Assembly (NCBI GenBank): GCA_021781255.1
Contig: JAJXXG010000189.1
Coordinates: 1 to 6,845, forward strand
Direction: 5' to 3'
Length of the DNA: 6,845 bases
Source: Acidobacteriota bacterium
GTDB lineage: Bacteria > Acidobacteriota > Terriglobia > Terriglobales > Acidobacteriaceae
The position numbers were made by a program, and so were the translations under genes. The notes beneath the pieces were generated by a model. That model had not been told where the DNA came from and searched no databases. It saw only the letters and a list, made by a program, of their open reading frames with translations. Position 1 is the first letter of the stretch. Every line of letters starts with the position of its first letter. Positions 6,834 to 6,845 of this stretch are shown here, piece by piece.

Positions 6834-6845
6834 ATGGCCACAATA
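6834..6845 (+). CDS. Possible start of a rightward gene cut by the window edge
   Basis: An ATG at 6834 opens a frame (M-A-T-I) that runs off the window. AGAAGGA at 6814-6820 is a fair Shine-Dalgarno match but 13 nt away, longer than usual. Four codons cannot identify a product. Confidence 0.25.

Overview
The window reads as about 6.8 kb of chromosome from a Gram-negative bacterium. The evidence is a Tat signal, a Sec signal, a lipoprotein signal on a c-type cytochrome, and strong Shine-Dalgarno sites. The protein style (a TsdA-like cytochrome beside a Tat-exported DsrE-like protein; an AraC_N regulator with MDR alcohol dehydrogenase, aldo/keto reductase and cupin) would suit a soil Acidobacteriota or a proteobacterium. 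That placement is an impression, not something the sequence proves. No tRNA, rRNA, insertion sequence, CRISPR array or phage gene was seen.

Left half (1-2636, + strand): a tight gene run. It starts with the C-terminal tail of a probable membrane protein, whose stop overlaps the next start (ATGA). Then come a Tat-exported DsrE-fold protein, a secreted ModA-like solute-binding protein with no transporter genes in view, and a lipoprotein di-haem cytochrome c. The cytochrome closely resembles the thiosulfate dehydrogenase/tetrathionate reductase TsdA, including the cysteine haem ligand typical of that family. All three complete products carry export signals, so the unit looks like a periplasmic sulfur-compound redox module. 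The joint function is inferred. This is the part most likely to hold something undescribed.

Middle (2637-2740): a convergent intergenic gap with two perfect inverted repeats that probably end both transcription units.

Right half (2741-6558): a minus-strand unit reading, in transcription order, Zn-dependent alcohol dehydrogenase (YahK/CAD type), aldo/keto reductase, and a small cupin. An AraC_N-family regulator is transcribed divergently from it. The layout recalls E. coli yqhC facing yqhD-dkgA, with a different class of alcohol dehydrogenase, so an aldehyde or carbonyl stress-response locus is the best guess. A 10-bp inverted repeat lies between the dehydrogenase and reductase genes, and short 11-bp-phased direct repeats lie just upstream of the regulator.

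The last 290 bp hold no clear gene. They contain a possible extended -10 promoter and perhaps the first codons of a rightward gene cut by the window edge.
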